A stretch of 64,000 nucleotides of DNA from Grifola frondosa (GCA_001683735.1 LUGG01000006.1:930001-994000); one strand, 5' to 3'; positions 10,023 through 22,860 are shown, counted from the first letter of the stretch. Translations and numbers: made by a program. The notes: generated by a model not told the origin, from the sequence alone.

Positions 10023-12527
10023 GTGGAATTCATGGGTGCATGTCAAAGATCAATGAAGGATGAGGAAATCACACCTCTGGACTGCTTGCATCTCAGCCGC
10101 TTCCCCGGCACAAACCACAAACTATGGATTTTCATGTCAAACATGATGTGGATCCCTGAACCTCCAATACATCTCGACAAGGAATTTCGGTATCATGATG
10201 ACAGTATGCTCCATGCCTTTGAGTATGCCAAATAGCTGCAAGTGTACTGCGATTCCGAGCCCCATATCATCGCTGTGCTGCTATGCCCAACCCTGGCTCA
10301 GTTTGGAATCAGCGATCACTTCCATATGGGACCAGCGTTTCCCATGATGGATGACAAGCACGTATTGCCAGATTTCAAGAATGTCAATATTGCATGGATG
10401 GACTTCAATCCCATGCATCATTTTCATATCGCTGAGGAGCTGCCTAATGAGGCTGTGGGATCTCTGTCCCCATCACTTCTTCAGTGTTTTCATGCGACAA
10501 TGATAGAAGTCAAGACGATGGCAGGGAGAGGGTTTGCAGATGACTTTAGAAAGTTGGGAGATGATGGTACGTGTACGGTGTTCATGCTCCTCTGTAGATG
10601 TGCTAATTCATTTTCTTAGTTCATGACATGCGGACGGCCAAGAAGGTGGCCAGCATGTTCAGGTTCCAAAAACAACGGTGCGACAACTTGAAAATGATAT
10701 TTGATCATTTGAAGGAAGTGCCGATGTCAAGTTTCGACACCTTGTTATGGTTCCGTGAATTTCAGTGTGTCAATTTCAAGCAACCACAGCCTGTACTGCC
10801 ACTGAGAGGTGTAATTACCTCTCATCTCCATCTAGTGTCTGAGATGTACTGTGTCGGCATACCGGTCTGGTATGTTTGCGACAGGGTTTCAATCATGGAG
10901 CACACCCTTATTGTCTGAGTGGAGACATTGCTGTTAGCAGGTGTTTGTTTTTCATCTGCTGTCATGATGAAACATGGGCAGCATTTGGCGAACACTCCAC
11001 TCTGGGTTGATGCTCCCATGGCGCAAGTGATTCATGGATCTCTTCAAGAGAGGCTGCGAAGGTTCTCCCTGACGAGCCGTCCCATACTCCGTCCTCTCAA
11101 ATCATACTCTGCAGGGCACATTGGCAATTTCGAAAAGCAGCAACATCGTTCCTCACCACAGATCGCTGGTCCTAACCATCCTCGCCAGGAGCTTGTTGAT
11201 TTGACAGCAGATGATGTTCTGCCAGCATCTGACAATGACCATGTCATCATGGTGACTACGCAAGCCACCGAGCAGTATGATACAGATATCAGCAGCTGAT
11301 AATCATCCGTTCATGCATTAATTTTGTTTTATAGGCAGCAGTGTTACAGATGTTGGTGGAGTTGCAGTCGGTGCAGACATTGAAGACAATGTCAGTGCGG
11401 AAAAGCAGACAAAAGATGCAGCCATGCACGGTTTCTCAATAAGTGTTGGGATGCCGTCTGCCTACATGGCACATAAATCTTTGCAAATGTGGACTGCCCA
11501 TAAGAAGGGCAAATTGACCAATCATAGGATCATACCACCTTTATGGGTCCCTCCCTATGCACCTGGGTGGGCGAGCATCCTGAAGTCATGCGAAGGTCTC
11601 ACTGATGACGACCACATAGGCCTTGTTTATGTGCTGCCTCCCATCCATATTTTCTTCAGTGCTGAAAGCCCCATCACAGAGCAGCATGCCCATAATTGGC
11701 TTCGCATCAGAATCTTCTGCTTCTAGCAGATTCTCAGCCCTCCAGCCCACAGGATGGTGCTCATGACAATGCAGCACTGGAGAATCACGCTCGAGGGCAA
11801 ATATTTTGCTATAGAATACGAGCATAGTCATGTAGAGCTGGAGTTGGCCAAGGAACATATTATTCATCTGCCCCCACTGCCACCACAGGAGAAAAGGCCA
11901 TGACAAGAAGGGAAGATGGAGGTGGGACAGATCATGATGAATGCCAATGCAAAGAGGGTGGCTGATCACATCAACATCAATGTCTGGTTCGGTATTCATG
12001 GGGGCTTTCCGCCATATAGTGCAAACTGTGCTCCTGCATGGGGTGACATCAACATCACATGCCAAATGCTCTTTGTGGATCGCACCATTTTTGTCAGCAT
12101 TGTGTGGGAGCTGGCTTTATTTAACTTCCGTCTGAAGTTGATCTTCCTTGATCACCAACTCGTCCCATATTTCTATAATCACTTGGACCAGAGGCTTGCC
12201 CTTCGACGAGAGCATGTTATCTACAAGATCTGAAACAGTGGAGGAGTCCAGCCCATGTGGACAGACAACCTCAAGTGTGATCATCTCACTTCGGTGTTAT
12301 GGGATGAGCGGCGCGAAGCGGTCAAGCAGATGGCTGTAGTAATGAAGGATTGGCCAGATGGTCAACATCTGCTGTGGACCGATCAGTGTTCCTCGGATTT
12401 CGATGCATACTCGAAGTTCGAAACTGAGGTCATCACATTCTACATAGAAGCCTTTCATGGTCGTTTCAGTCACATTCTGCATGTGCCCCTTGAGCAGCCG
12501 TTGTCCTTGGGCCAGTTTCGCAAGTGA
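10023..12527 (+). pseudogene. Decayed gene of an unnamed basidiomycete transposon-associated family, copy 1
   Basis: Coding fragments are colinear on the + strand. EITPLDCLHLSRFPGTNHK is near 10068, HHFHIAEELPNEAVGSLSP near 10420-10475, and an intron of about 53 bases ends near 10619. HDMRTAKKVASMFRFQKQR (10621-10680) and LWFREFQCVNFKQPQP precede the hallmark GIPVWYVCDRVS near 10857. Later come PPLWVPPYAPGWASIL (about 11540), VYVLPPIHIFFSAESP, ALFNFRLKLIFLDHQL near 12115, and VPLEQPLSLGQFRK near 12485. Proteins with a 'G-I/V-P-V-W' segment, then tryptophan-rich segments, are frequent and uncharacterised in Agaricomycetes (from memory). Frequent stops show decay. A second member occupies 21120-24650. 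Confidence 0.6.
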
Positions 12528-12783
12528 TTCGTGGACCGTCTTATGATTGATGTCTTTCTCGCACTCTCCTCAGTAGCTTTTCCCTCCAAAGAACTTGTCG
12601 CACGGAGGATTTTTGACACATCCGTAGGAGAATTTATCTTGTAGCATGTACGTCTGCAATGAATCCTTCCAGTTGCATGCCATCGAGTTAAGTAGACGCT
12701 CAATTATTTGGTAATATTTGTATCTCTGCATCTAATGCTGACTTTTTTTCAACCTTTCACTCACATGTTTATGGTATACGTAT

Positions 12784-12970
12784 ACTGCTCATTTTCAAGT
12801 GGACAGGTACAGACCTCTGCTCACTTCAAGTGGACAGAGGTCACTCATCGCTACATGCACCTCCGGCTTCCAGATGAGTGTGCTCTGAGTCTTTGATCAC
12901 ATGTTTTTATCCGCACCAGCAGAGGATATCTTTGTTTTCTCATCTCACATGCCGTCTGGTTTCCAGGTGC
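12784..12970. repeat. Hairpin module B
   Basis: A damaged CATTTTCAAGTG hairpin with CTG/CAG arms is at 12785-12807. A strong palindrome spans 12812-12842, with arms GACCTCTG/CAGAGGTC around CACTTCAAGTG. CTCCGG-CTT-CCAGATGAG lies near 12861-12877 and GTCTGG-TTT-CCAGGTGC near 12954-12970. Order and spacing match modules A and C. The Plavaka start codon follows 180 bases later. Confidence 0.75.
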
Positions 12971-14758
12971 ATTCTAGTGTCACATTTTGCTCCTACTAGT
13001 TCACATTAGAGGACAACATCATTTCCTCATGCACTCTGTGATTTCTGGAAGAGTGTGTTCCGAGTCTCCTTATCCTCATCAAGAGTGATATATGGTCGGT
13101 TGAACTTTGTTGTTATTGAATCCATCTACTCACATATTGTGGAACTTAGATGGAGCTGTCTACCACCTACACGGAGTCTTGCATATGTGGGAGAAGCTTT
13201 ATGACCCCAGGGTCATTCACCAAGCATAGTCGAGTTTGCCCTAAGCACAAGAAAAGATCTGCGGATGCCCTCGCTAGAGTGCAGGAGCTTTGGGCTTTGA
13301 AATGACAATGACAGGATGACTTCATGCCCCCTGAAGCTCAAGGCAATGTCATGCACCAAATTGGATTGGTACTCGAACATGGCAATGTGACCATTGATCA
13401 ACACATCTCAAGTCTGGCACCACTAGCATCTCATACTCATTAGGAAAGGATGTCAATATTCAAGTAATCCTACAAAAGAAGTACTCCATAGAATCAGATC
13501 TATACTACTTCTTCAGGCCCAAAAGAAATCCTCATCCTCCCTAAATATAGTAGTCAAAAGATGGGATGTACCAAGGCACCGAATCACATAAAGGCATTTG
13601 CGATATAATCGTGGAAACTGAGTGTGAAAATGTCACAGATTAAATAATGTGCAGAGAGGAACATGGTCATCGTTAGTAATGCGCTGAAGAAGTTGCTCGA
13701 GATAGCTCTCCCCGAGATAGAGAATGAACCGGTCAGCATAACCGACATGTGCCGATCAGCCATCACTCCGAAGTCGTCCCAGTATTTAAATATCATGATG
13801 AATTTGCCTAGCCCTGATGTTGAGTGCATCAGCAATGCCCGAGAATGAAAGATGACATTGTAGCGAGTTTCAGCAGAGAGTTCAAAGAAGGACACTATAT
13901 CAATCAAAATGGCTAATCAGTAGCTTGCTTAATTAGTTACGATGAGCAAACTACGCAGGCAACTGACTGTTGGAATAAATGTATTGTGGTACGAATCAAA
14001 TCTATTCCAACTATAAAGTCAACAAGATTTCATTGATATACTTATCACCAATAATCCTATAACATACCTATTGTAAACACAATTGGCAATGTTAGGTGGC
14101 AGCAAAGTCAAGTGCTAGTTACTTATCAAAAGGATTACACAGTGTCAACCATATTGAGAATATGTCACGTGTTATGACCTATATCCATTAATTTGAGCAA
14201 CAAGGCTATGTACGAATATGGTCAATGTCGATTGCATTTCATCATTATATCCTCATTTATTTCGTCCACTGTCAGTTACTCCCAACTTTCATCATGATTC
14301 CAAGCAGTTCTCTATATGAACACCCTCTCTCTCAAAGTGTCACTTATGAAGACACTAACACATTAGAAGAGGAGACTATATCAGAAGAAAGTGAGGAATC
14401 AGAAGAGCATATTGATGAAGAATTAGAAGATGGCCTTTACACTCCCCCACCCAAGCCGGTAATACAAAGATCTGCTGGAAAGAGAGCATGGCAAAAAAGG
14501 AGTTATCAGATTGGTCAGAAGATAGGATGGAAACCACGTCATCGAGACAGCGTACCCTTGCGAGTTTCCATAATGAAGAAAATAATGATAAAGAAGCAAG
14601 CTGCAAAAGAAAGTGCAGGATAATTAGGGACACATCTATGCTATGCAAAGACTTATCCCATTCCTCTTTGTTTGCACACATTTGTCATTACTCAGCACAT
14701 TTCACCAAATCCATATCATATAATCTGGATTGGATCAGCAAATGGACACTGTGGCAAC

Positions 14759-15423
14759 TGTGACATGGACAAATAGACCTGTCGCTTCATATTCATGAAC
14801 ATTCTGGAATAACCTAGCAGAGAAGAAGTTTCTGGAACTTTCCAGAAGATTACAGTCTTCAAAAGAAGGACTTTAATCGAAATTTCTACTTCAGAATGTC
14901 CTGGAATAATCCAGAAGCTCAAGGAAATTTCCAGAATATTCTGACAGATTCCAGAATAACATAGGATCATGGAGAATATCCTAGGAATTTATAGAACCTG
15001 GGAGGATTATCCAGAAGGAGACAGAACTGTGCAGAAAGTACCAGTAGGTCAGAGATGCTTCCAGCAACTTCCAAAAGCCATTCGTCAGCAGGAAAATTGG
15101 TGGATTGGTAAGCATTGGGAGTTGATTGGTAAGCAAGAAGGGGATTAGTCAGCCATAGAATAGAATAGAATAGAATAGAATGGAAGGAATCAGGAGGGTA
15201 TATAAGGGTGAGCGAAAAATCGCCCAAATCATTCGAATATATTCTTCCCCCCCCCCCTCCCCCAGATTCCTCCCTCAGTAGCACTCCCTCACAATTTATA
15301 TTCTTTCTCTTAACTTGAGGCACATCAGAAGTATTGCCTAGGCCCATCTGCTTACTAAGTATTGACCTGGATTGTTAACTTGCCAAAGCAAGAGACCTTT
15401 GTTAGGACAGAAGCCCTGTCACA
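14759..15423 (+). repeat. Possible solo or truncated LTR
   Basis: The segment starts TGTGACATGG and ends CCCTGTCACA, so its ends form a TGTGACA/TGTCACA inverted repeat as in LTRs. Inside are a TATA-like TATATAAGG (about 15199) and, downstream of it, C-rich and CT-rich stretches. The flanking five bases (GCAAC and AAGGC) are not duplicates, so it is not a clean solo LTR. Confidence 0.35.
15154..15181. repeat. (ATAGA)n microsatellite
   Basis: Five to six perfect copies of the pentamer lie about 20 bases upstream of the TATATAAGG of the LTR-like segment. Confidence 0.9.
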
Positions 15424-18400
15424 AAGGCACCAGGTGAGCAGTGTTAAGAAAGAGTTTGTTATTGTTTGGATAGTTGTCCTGTGAGTGGATTGAGGAGTAT
15501 AAGTCTCTGGAAAAGAAGTCCAGGAGCATTTCCCCATTCACCAGGCGGAATTCGTCGTAGTAGCAAAGTACTGCACCAAGGCAATGACTTTGTAGGAAGT
15601 TTGTAGTGTACTGACAGAGCAGGCTATTTAAGTCAAGCCTTGCCATTGTTTCTAGTCCCCACAGGTATATCTCGAGTAATCGAACACTGTAGAATGAAAC
15701 CACAGAGCATTGTGATCCTTGTGAAAAGTAGAAAGTATGCTTTCACAACCGAACTCAACTGAGCCTCTGTCCAGAAAAGTAGGAAACCCCGTCAAGCTTG
15801 GTGCACCCATCATTTCTAGGAAATAACCCCTCACTATAAAACAAATATTACTCTCGTCAGATAGTCTTTTGATTATTTGGTAAAAGTAGTGGTTGTTTAA
15901 TACCGATTGCTGGAAATACATGACAGCGTGAAGACCAAAATGCACACCTTTGGCCCTCTCTCATCTCCACTTGATGCTGCCAAAGTCTTCAACTCAGCAT
16001 CAACTACCCTATATGATTTGGATCACTCAGTGGCAGAGTGTAGGACCCACAGAGAAAATCATATGCTTCCCAAGCGGTATCGAGACATAATCTTGGCACC
16101 TGCTGCAGCACTACCTCCATCATCATCACTACCTCCATCACTTCCATTACCTCAAGATTCAACACAAAATACTGCTTCATCGGTTGGGACTCGCCTTCTA
16201 CATGTCTTCAAGTCTCCTCAGAACGTGTTCGGGTTATTTCGACGATATCAATCAAATAACTTCCCCCAGCATGATCCTGAAGAGAATGTGAACCGGGAGG
16301 AGCTAATGACTGCATCTGATGAGGTTTCAAGCTCATCTGAGATCAATGAACAACCATACTACCCATACCCAAACCAGTCATCATTTACTTTACATAACTG
16401 GTTTTAGAATGATGGGGTGGTGAAGTCTCAATTGTCCTTTCAAAAGTTGACAAAATCATCAGTCACCCTGAGTTCAAACCGGAAGACATCGCAAGGACTA
16501 ACTGGCAGCGCGTCGATGCTCATTTGGCAGACATTGAGCAAGATGCCAACATTTCCCAATGACACGAAGGGAGACAGTATAGTGGTAAGTGGACAGAGAT
16601 CCCAATCACAATATCTGTTCCTTTTCATGCCAAGATGCACTGCCCAGGGCCCCAGAATTTCGGTGCAGAAATACTTCATCACCGAAAGCTAGTTTTGGTG
16701 ATCCGCGAAAAGGTCTCAAACCCTGAAAGCCATCCCCACTTTCATTACGAGCCTTATGAACTATATTGGCAGCCGGAGGGAGCTTTGGAAATGTTAGAGT
16801 ATTTGGAGAAATGTATACATCACAGGCATTCATCAATGTGCACCATGATCTTCAGCTAGCTCCTGGAGAACCTGGATGTGACCTTCCAAGGGTTGTCATT
16901 GCACTCATGTTTGTGTCTGATGCTACCCATCTAACAGATTTCGGCTCCACTAAACTCTGGCCTCTGTACCTTTCGTTTGGAAATGAATCGAAGTATAGAT
17001 GAGGCAACCCATCTTGTAATCACTTTGAACATGTCACCTACTCTGAATCTGTGAGGAATCCTGAAAATCCTGCAGTTCATAACTGACTTAATGCATTAGC
17101 TACCTGATACATTCAAGGACTTTGTGATGGAAAGTGTCAGGGGAAAGGGTCCGAACACTGCTTTCACCACACATTGTCACTGAGAAATGCTTCATGCACA
17201 GTGGACCATCCTTCTTGATGATGACTTTCTGGAGGCGTATGAGCACGGTATTATCATCAAATGTTGTGACAGTGTGCAACGTCGGTTTTACCCCTATTTT
17301 CACATATTCCGCAGATTATCCTGAAAAGTATGTAAAGCCCATTGTTCCTTTCTTGAGGATTCTGATAAGTTCTTCAGGATCACCATAGCAAGCATCAGAA
17401 ATCTCGGCTTGTCCATGTCCGCGTGCCTAATTCCACTCAATCGCTGCACAACATGGGCATGACTCGAGATATGGCCCAGCGTGTAACACTTGCTCGCACC
17501 AATGACGCTCGACGTCGGGATCGTGTCCGACAGCTCTAAATTCATTTACGAGATGAATTATGTGGTCAACAGTGCGCAGTTGAGAAGTTGCTGCAGGAAG
17601 AGTCGCTTGTACCCACTGCAGTGAGTGTGATTCGTGTTACATATTCCGTTGAGCTTGAACATATCGTATTCTTAGAACCTTTTTCGGAAAGGTTGTCGTC
17701 ACCAAATTTCAACTTGTTTGGGATGCTCGTTGTAGACCTTATGCACGAGTTCGAGTTAGGCGTCTGGAAGGCGCTCTTCATTCATCTTCTTGGATACTTG
17801 ATTGTCTGGATGAATCCCGTAAACACGAACTGGACCGCCGGCAAGTTGACTTATTCCGACATATTGAACGATGAAGCCCATGCTTTGATCATAGATTTCG
17901 TCAAATCCCTGCATTTGGCAAAGATACCATCAGGAAAATTCATTCCAATAGATCGGAGTTGAAGAAAAGGCTGCGCGGATTATGAAGACTTGCTGCAGGT
18001 GAATTTTTAATTTGGGCTACTGGGGAATCGCTTCAATGTGGATTCTAGTGTGCAATACCCTCTTTGAAGGTCTCTTCCCCGAACCACATAACACTCGAGT
18101 GAAAGATTTGTTATATATCATGGCCCACTGGCACGGTTTTGCAAAGTTGCGCATGCATACGGACACAACATTGGATATCCTATCTGAGGATACCGCTGTC
18201 TTAGGCCAGAAACTTCGTGAATTCAAGGAGAAGACCTGCACCGCGTTTCAAACACGGGAGTTAGCTCGAGGGTGAAGCTCGAAAGAGGCGTCAGCAGAAA
18301 AATGTTGCAGGCGCTGGTCCTAATTCCGCAGCACCGGGATGCGCGTCGACCTAAAGCTTTCAATCTCAATACCTACAAACTTCACTCCTTGGGTGACTAT

Positions 18401-19838
18401 GTGTCAACCATCCGACTCTTTGGGACTACAGATTCTTACTCGACTCAACTGGTGGGCTCTTTCTACTTTGTGGAATGCGTTCGCTAATGTACTTTGCCTA
18501 GCCTGAAACCGAACACCGAAAGTCGAAATCTCGCTTCCTTCGTATGAACGGTAGATTGATTCGGAAACAGTTGACCAAGATCGAAACACGGCAGTGCAAT
18601 ATACGTAAAATGCGTGAAAAACTTAGTCCGCAGGAAGCTCTCCATCCTCCGGACATGGAGGACGTCCCAAGCGATCCACGGATGCAGTACAACATGGGTA
18701 AATCGGAGAATTCTCCGGTGAATGTCCCATCCTTCCTTCAGAAACATGCTGGCGATCCAGCAATCAAGGTAGGCCATTTCTGGATTGTTCTGTTGAGTGT
18801 GCTGACGGCGTTCCGTAGGACTTCTTGCCAAAGCTGAAAGATCACCTTCTTCCTCGCATACAGGAGATCATCTCGCAAGAAGCCACCTTCGGTCTAACTC
18901 GACTAGCGTTCCAGGACCTGTGGTCGGTTACGAACATCCACGGGATTCTGTCTTCTTGAAGAATGATCGCATCTATCATCACAGTCTCATCCGATTCAAC
19001 TACACTACCTATGACGTCAGATGCGACCACAGTGTTGTCAATGCCGGTACCGAGCAATGCAATATTCTTCGCCGACAGTTCTGATCCCGCCGGCTCCGGT
19101 CGTTTCTTGTATGCCCTGTGTTGGGGACATACCATGCAAAAGTCGTTTATATGGGATCTGGAATGCGCGACTACGAACCTCGTTATGGACTTTTTTGGGT
19201 GCGATGGTACGAAGTCTTGGATGGAAGCAGCTCTCAACTTCCTTCCCTTCGATTTCCTTCCATGTGCGATGCGTATTCATTTGGATTCGTCAATCCGAGC
19301 GATGTGCTACATAGCTGCCACGTTATTCCTGATTTCGCGGGTGGCAAGCGCCATGATGATGGTATTGGTACTTCCTGCTGCGCCAAGGATGCCCAGGACT
19401 GGTGTCGCTACTACGTGGGCTGGTATGTGTTCGGATATTATTTACTAGAAATGATTTGACTTGTTCAATCCTTGCAGTTTTTCTGATCGCGACCTTTTGA
19501 TGCGCCATCACTGGGATTAGGTGTGGGTCACATCTATGCTCACGGAGCTGGAATCAAGGTAAACCGTGGTCCGTGGTGGAAAATGCAATTGATGCACGGT
19601 TGGCTATTCTATCCGCGGAGAGAACGGAAGGTGTGCAATGTTCCTTTCACTGCCTTCGTAGTTCTAACTTAGTGTAGTTGTAGATGATATATCGGACAAC
19701 CATGAAGAAACTTACAACCCAGATGATGATCCGGAACTAAGTATGGAAGATCGAGAGAGAGAGGGCTGGGAAGACGTCGAATCAGATGATGAGGCTGAGT
19801 ATGAGGACGACGTCTCCTCTGGGGAACATGATGAATGA

Positions 19839-20596
19839 GAGGCTGGCTCCGACCATTCGCGCATGTCTTCTCATCATCACGTTCACCCCGTCCTTGTTCC
19901 ATACTTATTCGTGTCCTCTTACATCCATGTTCTAAGCATCTGTCGCATTCACGTACGCAAACTCTTCACTTTACTACTGATTCGAGTTGCATATGAATCA
20001 AATGGGCATATCTTGCACCATATACTGCACTACCCCTCCTCAAGTACTCGAAGTTGGTGTGACTGTTTAAGAACCCAAGGCGAAGAGGGATGAAGAAGAG
20101 AGCGGACCTATATGACAGACTCTGTCCGCTCGGAGCGCATAAGAACTAATTTGGACAGCAGCGCTTCACTTGTGAGTAGTTGGCGTGCTGCCGCCGCCCA
20201 ATCCGATTCCGTCTCTGTCCACAGTTCAGACATCACGCAGCCACCCGTTCGTTGGATTTAATTTATGTTTAATTTAAGTCATTATCATAGCCCAGCCTCA
20301 AACAACCATACTCGAAGTTAATGACTGTACTCCATGGGCCGTTACATACTTACCCCAGGACGTCGGTAGGAAGGAGTGGTGAGAGGTAGTTGTCCTGTCT
20401 TTGTTCGCAGAATCTCTGGATTGGCATATGTATGTTCAATTACTTTCCTCCAACCTCGACATCTGCGGTGATAGCCGTTAATTAAGGCAATCTGTCCACA
20501 TAAGTCGATGGGTCACGTTCACCCATGTGACCTCGAGGGTGTTCGACTCCTTGAATTCACTCTTGCCTGATGAACTAGCTAGCATTACGGTGCTCC
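19839..20596. other. Spacer after Plavaka
   Basis: No gene is recognisable. This is probably the 3' flank of the Plavaka element; I could not identify its terminal repeat or target duplication. Confidence 0.4.
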
Positions 20597-20790
20597 AGTC
20601 GCTGCTACTTCAAGTGGACAGCCATCATTGCTATTGCTCACTACAAGTGGACAATTGCATCTTGTGTCGTCCGGTTTCCAGATGTGCATTTACTCAATTT
20701 CAGACCTTTCAAATTGTCTGCATCATCCAGTTTTCCAGACAGGCATGTCAATTACTCGACTTTGGACCTTCATCTGGCCTTCAGACACCT
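20597..20790. repeat. Hairpin module C
   Basis: 20601-20622: arms GCTG/CAGC around ACTTCAAGTGG. 20630-20658: arms ATTG/CAAT, extended by GC/GC, around CACTACAAGTG. 20669-20683: GTCCGG-TTT-CCAGATG. Further CCAG/CAGAC and CATCTGG/CAGAC elements lie at about 20716-20740 and 20771-20787. The outer arms differ from those of modules A and B, yet both sides remain complementary. Confidence 0.75.
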
Positions 20791-22053
20791 GCTTGATTTA
20801 CCTTCGAATTCCTCGTGTTGTCTGGTGCTTGCTTGTGCACGATATCCGACCCTCACCCTTTTTTCATCGTCATCTACATTTCAGTGTAAGTGATAGCTTC
20901 CATCTGTACCACTACTATATGCTTACCCACTGGTATAGCTATGATGCATACTTGTCATACTCTCCTGTATGATCCACAAACCTGCCTAGCAGGATCTTCC
21001 CGAGGCCCATCGACACCCTGGGACCAATTCCACGACCACAAGGTCATCTGCACCTATGCAATACTTGACAATAATTGAGTCACAATATCTCCCAATGCTG
21101 ACTACATTCTAGCAGAGCCACCTTCTGGGAACCCACCAAAAAGGCCATATGCGGATGGTCGCCGATACACATTTGAATTCACATTTCAGCCGCAGCAATG
21201 GTGTGCCGAGCTGGAGTACATTTCTTGTAGTTATCAGTTGTCAGAGGCCAGTGGTATTATAGACCCAGCCTTCACAACACTGGAGGATGGGCAAAACTTT
21301 TCAAGATGACAAACTGGCACAGCCATCAAGGCCGAGTTCTTCAGACATTCTATGAGCCGTTATTTAAGCTGTTCCAGTCAGAATGGACTGCTGCGACAGC
21401 CATTCAGAGCAATGTGTTGCCCCATGTCGTGCATTCGTGGTCAGAGATAAACACTGCTGAGAAATGCCACTGCATCAAAGATGAACATCTTACACTGCAA
21501 AAGCAGTGCACGAAAGTCGCTGAGATTCAGCGTCACATCCTAAAGCTGTGAGCATTTACTCAATGGTGCACGCTCATGAAAGCTTTCCATGATGGGATTA
21601 TAATACATCCAGTCCCTACCTTGTCTGTCATTGGCACTTGGACAGCTGCGAATGATGAAGTCACCAGGAAGCGACTTGTGTGGCTAGGTATACCATGTTG
21701 GTATATCACCTCTTTATCGAAGTTGCCGATTCCAATGTCGCCAAGTGAAATTCGATCAGTTGACTCTCATCTCACTGGTTGAAAATGGGATGATGATATG
21801 GACCATGCTAAGCCTGAGATGGTGAAGGCAAAGAAGAGGTGTATGGAATCGGACAATGAGGGCTGGAGTGAGGAAGAAATGATGGCCATCCCCCCTGCAA
21901 CATACATGCTTCCTGGTGTCCTTCCGGAACAGAAATATCTTAAGCTGAAGAAAAAGGGTGCTACAATCCTTCCCTCTGAGGTTCCGGTGAAGTTCAGACC
22001 TGGTTTGACTCCCAGACCTTCTCCTGGTTGGCAACCGCCACAAGGCAGATATC

Positions 22054-22304
22054 GCTCTCATTCTCCCAAACCTCGTGCTCCTCAGCCCCATTCATGGAGC
22101 AATGACTATCAATGTTGCTCTCGTTCTCCCGAGCCTTGCACTCTTCAGCCCAATTCATGGGGCAACAACGATCAACATTGCTCTCATTCTCCTGAGCCTC
22201 ACGCTCCTCAGCCCAATTTATGGGGCAATAACTATTGATGTCGCTCTCATTCTCCTGAGCCTCATGCTCCTCAGCCCAATTTATGGGGCAACAACTATCG
22301 ACGT
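22054..22304 (+). repeat. Four tandem 63-bp coding repeats
   Basis: Units start near 22054, 22116, 22179 and 22242, with a partial fifth to about 22317. Each encodes 21 residues of the form CSHSPEPHAPQPNLWGNNY. The period is a multiple of three, so the frame is kept, although one unit carries a TGA (CGA to TGA type) at 22237-22239. Confidence 0.9.
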
Positions 22305-22534
22305 TGCTCTCACTCTCCCGTTCTCTGCTGGGGTTATTCATCCACTAGAACACAATGCAAATCTCCAGATCGGTATGACCCTATGGGTGCTGATGTCAGG
22401 TGTTGGGCAGGACATGATGGCAGCCAGTCTTCCTGCAGTCTGCGAGATGCCAGTGAGTACATCCCATATCAAGGTCAGTGTGCCCGCTAACAAAGAAGTA
22501 GGCAACATAGGATCAGTACATGCCACTGCCAAGC

Positions 22535-22860
22535 CTGTCAGCCTTGAAGGGCTCGAGATTGCTCCTGCCAATATTGAACACCAGCTTCAACCTCCTCTGC
22601 AGGAGCAACAAGCTCATATGGATGTTGATGGCAGAGATGCACTGATGATGGACAAGGTACCCCTGCTGTCAATCCTGTCAGTCTTAAAGAGCTCGAGGTC
22701 ACTCCCACTGATACCGGACACCAGCTGGATCCCCCTCTGCAGGAGCAACAGGCTCATATGGATGTTGATGGCAGAGATGCACTAATGATGGATAAGGTAC
22801 CCCCGCCATCAATTCTGTCAGCCTTGAAGGGCTCGAGACCACCGGTGCTGGGAACCAGCT
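22535..22860 (+). repeat. Tandem ~141-bp repeat, two full units and a partial third
   Basis: The words CCTTGAAGGGCTCGAG and CAGGAGCAACAAGCTCATAT recur with a period of about 141 bases (22545, 22686, 22826 and 22599, 22740). 141 is a multiple of three. The units encode EEQQAHMDVDGRDALMMDK-like peptides. Confidence 0.85.

Larger units (their letters stand above)
13439..15985. mobile_element. Insertion that splits the Plavaka gene
   Basis: Plavaka coding similarity stops near 13438 (SSLAPLASHTH) and restarts near 15985 (DLDHSVAECRTHRENHMLPK). The 2.5 kb between is unrelated to the transposase and too long for a fungal intron. It holds the LTR-like segment 14759-15423, an acidic + strand ORF at 14225-14623 of unknown kind, and a minus ORF at 13584-13907 that I cannot place. 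Exact ends and a target duplication are not clear to me. Confidence 0.55.
13150..19838 (+). pseudogene. Plavaka-type DNA transposase, decayed and interrupted
   Basis: The frame opens at ATG 13150 with a C2H2-like finger (CICGRSFMTPGSFTKHSRVC) and the KKRSADALARVQELW helix. It then breaks off near 13438 and resumes near 15985 after foreign sequence. Plavaka hallmarks follow in order: NVFGLFRRYQSNNFP; PYYPYPNQSSFTLHNWF, whose next codon TGG has become TAG at 16405; HFHYEPYELYWQPEG; GEPGCDLPRVVIALMF; LWPLYLSFGNESKYR; FTYSADYPEK; LVVDLMHEFELGVWK (about 17730); FPEPHNTRVKDLLY; FGTTDSYSTQ; and a final acidic tail ending at TGA 19836-19838. Introns with GT/AG ends remain visible (17051-17099, 17621-17675, 17999-18048, 18769-18818). 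Plavaka is an EnSpm/CACTA-related family expanded in basidiomycetes. Many stops and frameshifts make this copy inactive as sequenced; some frameshifts may be base-calling errors. Confidence 0.85.

Noticed and set aside
14759..15423. Calling this a confirmed solo LTR
   Set aside because: The ends look right, but the flanking five bases are not duplicated, so it is listed only as a possible LTR.
22054..22304. Tandem repeat as a possible CRISPR-like array
   Set aside because: Units are contiguous 63-bp coding repeats without unique spacers, in a eukaryotic genome.
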